Below, in pieces: positions 62,714-64,000 of a stretch of 64,000 nucleotides of DNA; position 1 is the stretch's first letter; each line of letters opens with the position of its first letter. The stretch covers positions 22,885 to 86,884 of the forward strand of contig CAILEM010000054.1 of NCBI GenBank assembly GCA_903833215.1, read 5' to 3'. Made by a program: the position numbers and the translations under genes. The DNA is from an uncultured Armatimonadota bacterium (GTDB taxonomy: Bacteria > Armatimonadota > Fimbriimonadia > Fimbriimonadales > Fimbriimonadaceae). The notes under the pieces were generated by a model, which worked only from the letters and a program-made list of their open reading frames with translations, was not told the origin of the DNA and did no database searches.

Positions 62714-63256
62714 ATGAGCGTATCCGCACCCCTAACCGAACATGCCGTCGCCGTCTACAAAACGCATCATGAGGCCGAAGAGGCGGTCAAGATCCTTGAC
62801 AAGGCTGGTTACGACATGAAGAACCTGAGCATCATCGGCCAAAACTATGAAACCGAGGAGCATCCGGTTGGATTCGTCAACACGGGTGAGAGAATGTGGG
62901 CTTGGGGCAAGCTCGGCGCCTTCTGGGGCACCATCTGGGGCTTGCTGTTTGGCTCGGCAATGCTGATTGTCCCTGGGACTGGCATTTTTGTCGTTGCAGG
63001 CTGGGTCGTCACCGCCTTGGGTGGTGCCATTGTCGGCGGTGGACTTGCTGCCTTGAGCGGTGCTCTCATCAGCATCGGCATCCCCGAAAACACGGTGCTG
63101 CAATACGAATCAGAACTGAAGGCAGGAAGCTTTTTGCTGTTGGCTCATGGAACCAATGCTGAAGTTCAGAAGGCGAAAGACCAACTCTCAATGACGAAGG
63201 CAACTCGCGTGGATACATTTGAACCCAAAATTCCGGCGGGGACCCACTCGGCTTAG
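62714..63256 (+). CDS. glycine-zipper membrane protein, general-stress 17M-like (second copy)
   Basis: 180 residues; GGGAG precedes the ATG. The N-terminal module VAVYKTHHEAEEAVKILDKAG, LSIIGQNYETEE is the 17M-like fold. A membrane region with Gly repeats follows (FWGTIWGLLFGSAMLIV, VTALGGAIVGGGLAAL). The tail (GIPENTVLQYESELKAGSFLLLAHG) resembles that of 57355-57927. DUF1269-type proteins share this layout. Stress function is inferred from the family. The 255 bp upstream hold only GGCCAA-TG-TTGGCC (62608-62621). Confidence 0.72.
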   Translation: MSVSAPLTEHAVAVYKTHHEAEEAVKILDKAGYDMKNLSIIGQNYETEEHPVGFVNTGERMWAWGKLGAFWGTIWGLLFGSAMLIVPGTGIFVVAGWVVTALGGAIVGGGLAALSGALISIGIPENTVLQYESELKAGSFLLLAHGTNAEVQKAKDQLSMTKATRVDTFEPKIPAGTHSA

Positions 63257-63348
63257 CCGCAAGGGTTTCGCTGACAACAGCCACTGATTCGAGCTGCCCC
63301 TGCTTTTAGGTAGGAGGCAATTCGAATCTCTGGTTGTCTAGTCCAAGC

Positions 63349-63876
63349 CTAACTCTCTTCAGTGCCAACACTGTTGAGAATGCTGATGCACCCCATAATT
63401 TCGCCTGCCTCATCTCTGAGAGGAATCGCGCGGAGGAGCATGTTCGCAAACTCCCCTTTCAACCGAACCTCCGTCTCAATCCCCTTAAGTGCGGCGAGAT
63501 GGGCTGCAACTCCAAGATCTGTTGGATCCTTCGTCTTGAAAATCTCATAGACCGTTTTCCCAACTTCCCATCGAACACCGAAATGGGACGTCGGAAACTC
63601 TCCATTCGCCAGGATGTGAATCGAGAGATTATTATCCGTAGCCCAGACAGTGGATTTGATTTGATCCATTGCCATTTGCAGGAGCGCCAGGGCCGCCCTC
63701 AGTTCTAGGACGCCACGTTCCTTCTCTGCAACAATTTCCGCGAGTTCTTTGCGTTCTACGTTGGCCTCACGAAGTGCCTTCTCTGCTCGCTCTTTGATGA
63801 CTCGAACGACAGTATCGGTGCGGCCCTGTCCACCGACTTTCAGCTTAATGCGCAGCCAATTGGACTGCCACCACAA
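63349..63876 (-). pseudogene. PAS-domain sensor fragment truncated by an IS element
   Basis: The native-looking part runs about 175 codons: a short WWQSNWLRIKLK-type start that may follow a membrane helix, a coiled coil (VIKERAEKALREANVERKEL, VAEKERGVLELRAAL), and a PAS domain (IKSTVWATDNNLSIHILANG, GKTVYEIF, AIPLRDEAGEIMGCISIL). The frame continues to 63957 only through IS-derived sequence, so no native start is present. The N-terminal sensor part is presumably on the other side of the IS. Kinase or cyclase partner unknown. Confidence 0.6.
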
Positions 63877-64000
63877 TGTTGGACACACATCCTCTTGAAG
63901 TATAGGAGGATTCACAATCGTGTCCGTTATGAGACGAACTTTTACTCGCGAGTTCAAGCTGGAAGTTTGCCAGAAGGTGAAGCTTGGCCAGTGTTCGAAA
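63877..64000 (+). mobile_element. left end of an IS3-like insertion sequence
   Basis: The presumed end begins near TGTTGGACACACATCC, and the transposase frame starts 43 bases in. The element runs beyond the right edge, so the other end and target duplication cannot be seen. It interrupts the PAS gene on the minus strand. Confidence 0.6.
63920..64000 (+). CDS. IS3-family OrfA transposase, partial (right edge)
   Basis: From GTG at 63920 (AGGAGG ten bases before) or ATG at 63929, the frame reads MRRTFTREFKLEVCQKVKLG and continues out of the window. R-R-x-F-x-x-E-F-K-x-E-V is the start of the OrfA HTH that binds IS ends. Only 27 codons are visible, so subgroup cannot be set. Confidence 0.75.
   Translation, partial: MSVMRRTFTREFKLEVCQKVKLGQCSK

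Overview
The window looks like chromosomal DNA from a free-living Gram-negative-type heterotroph with a large secreted carbohydrate-degrading and sensory repertoire. The best lineage clue is the pseudopilin at 53181-54008. After the FTLIE leader it has the [13 protein letters not shown] segment that, from family knowledge, is common in Armatimonadota (Fimbriimonas-like) and related Planctomycetes-type pilins. The many secreted beta-propeller, HAF-repeat and Ig-repeat proteins, frequent TTG/GTG starts and short leaders fit this. The assignment is an inference. No rRNA, tRNA or CRISPR array was recognised.

Layout. 0.1-5.5 kb: an XRE-cupin regulator, a secreted HAF-repeat protein, a HigBA-type toxin-antitoxin pair, and a minus-strand operon of a frame-broken Cys-rich secreted protein, a pseudopilin and two four-helix membrane proteins. 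5.7-15.2 kb: an SGNH esterase, a YVTN propeller, and a tightly packed sugar operon (HutC-type GntR regulator, deoC, Gfo/Idh/MocA dehydrogenase, sugar isomerase, YdcF, then a GH9 glucanase) with a paired GntR operator in front. 15.2-28.7 kb: secreted or surface proteins, including two tandem paralogues with five Ig-like repeats and a PQQ-like propeller (promoter and UUCG-capped terminator duplicated with the genes), a Spy-like protein, an Ig/CBM protein split by an in-frame amber codon, an Asp-box propeller and two orphan secreted proteins. 28.8-35.2 kb: a mutarotase divergent from a four-gene, translationally coupled signalling operon (B12-binding protein carrying the Wx9EH photoreceptor motif, histidine kinase, hybrid kinase, REC-HD-GYP).

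35.2-44.4 kb: LD-carboxypeptidase, two large orphan secreted proteins that look like glycoside hydrolases, a KilA-N protein whose gene holds a perfect 36-bp palindrome, and an alpha-glucan phosphorylase with a LacI-type operator. 44.9-50.5 kb: pirin, an Mrr-type restriction enzyme, a TPR hybrid kinase and an alpha/beta hydrolase. 50.6-56.1 kb: two TPR-sulfotransferases flanking a pseudopilin and a 50-residue lipoprotein. 56.2-64 kb: a lipid kinase with a nested small membrane protein, two glycine-zipper stress proteins, a GH29 fucosidase, an NHL lipoprotein, VapBC, an Nramp-related transporter, and a PAS sensor gene cut by an IS element that runs off the right edge.

Taken together: secreted glycosidases and esterases (GH9, GH29, SGNH, two orphans) release sugars that the DeoC/dehydrogenase/isomerase operon, mutarotase and phosphorylase can process. 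The pilin and sulfotransferase clusters suggest modification of surface structures. The most unusual unit is the B12/two-component operon, a candidate light- or cobalamin-responsive phosphorelay ending in cyclic-di-GMP turnover. The amber-split gene and the perfect palindrome inside a KilA-N gene are the next items to check.
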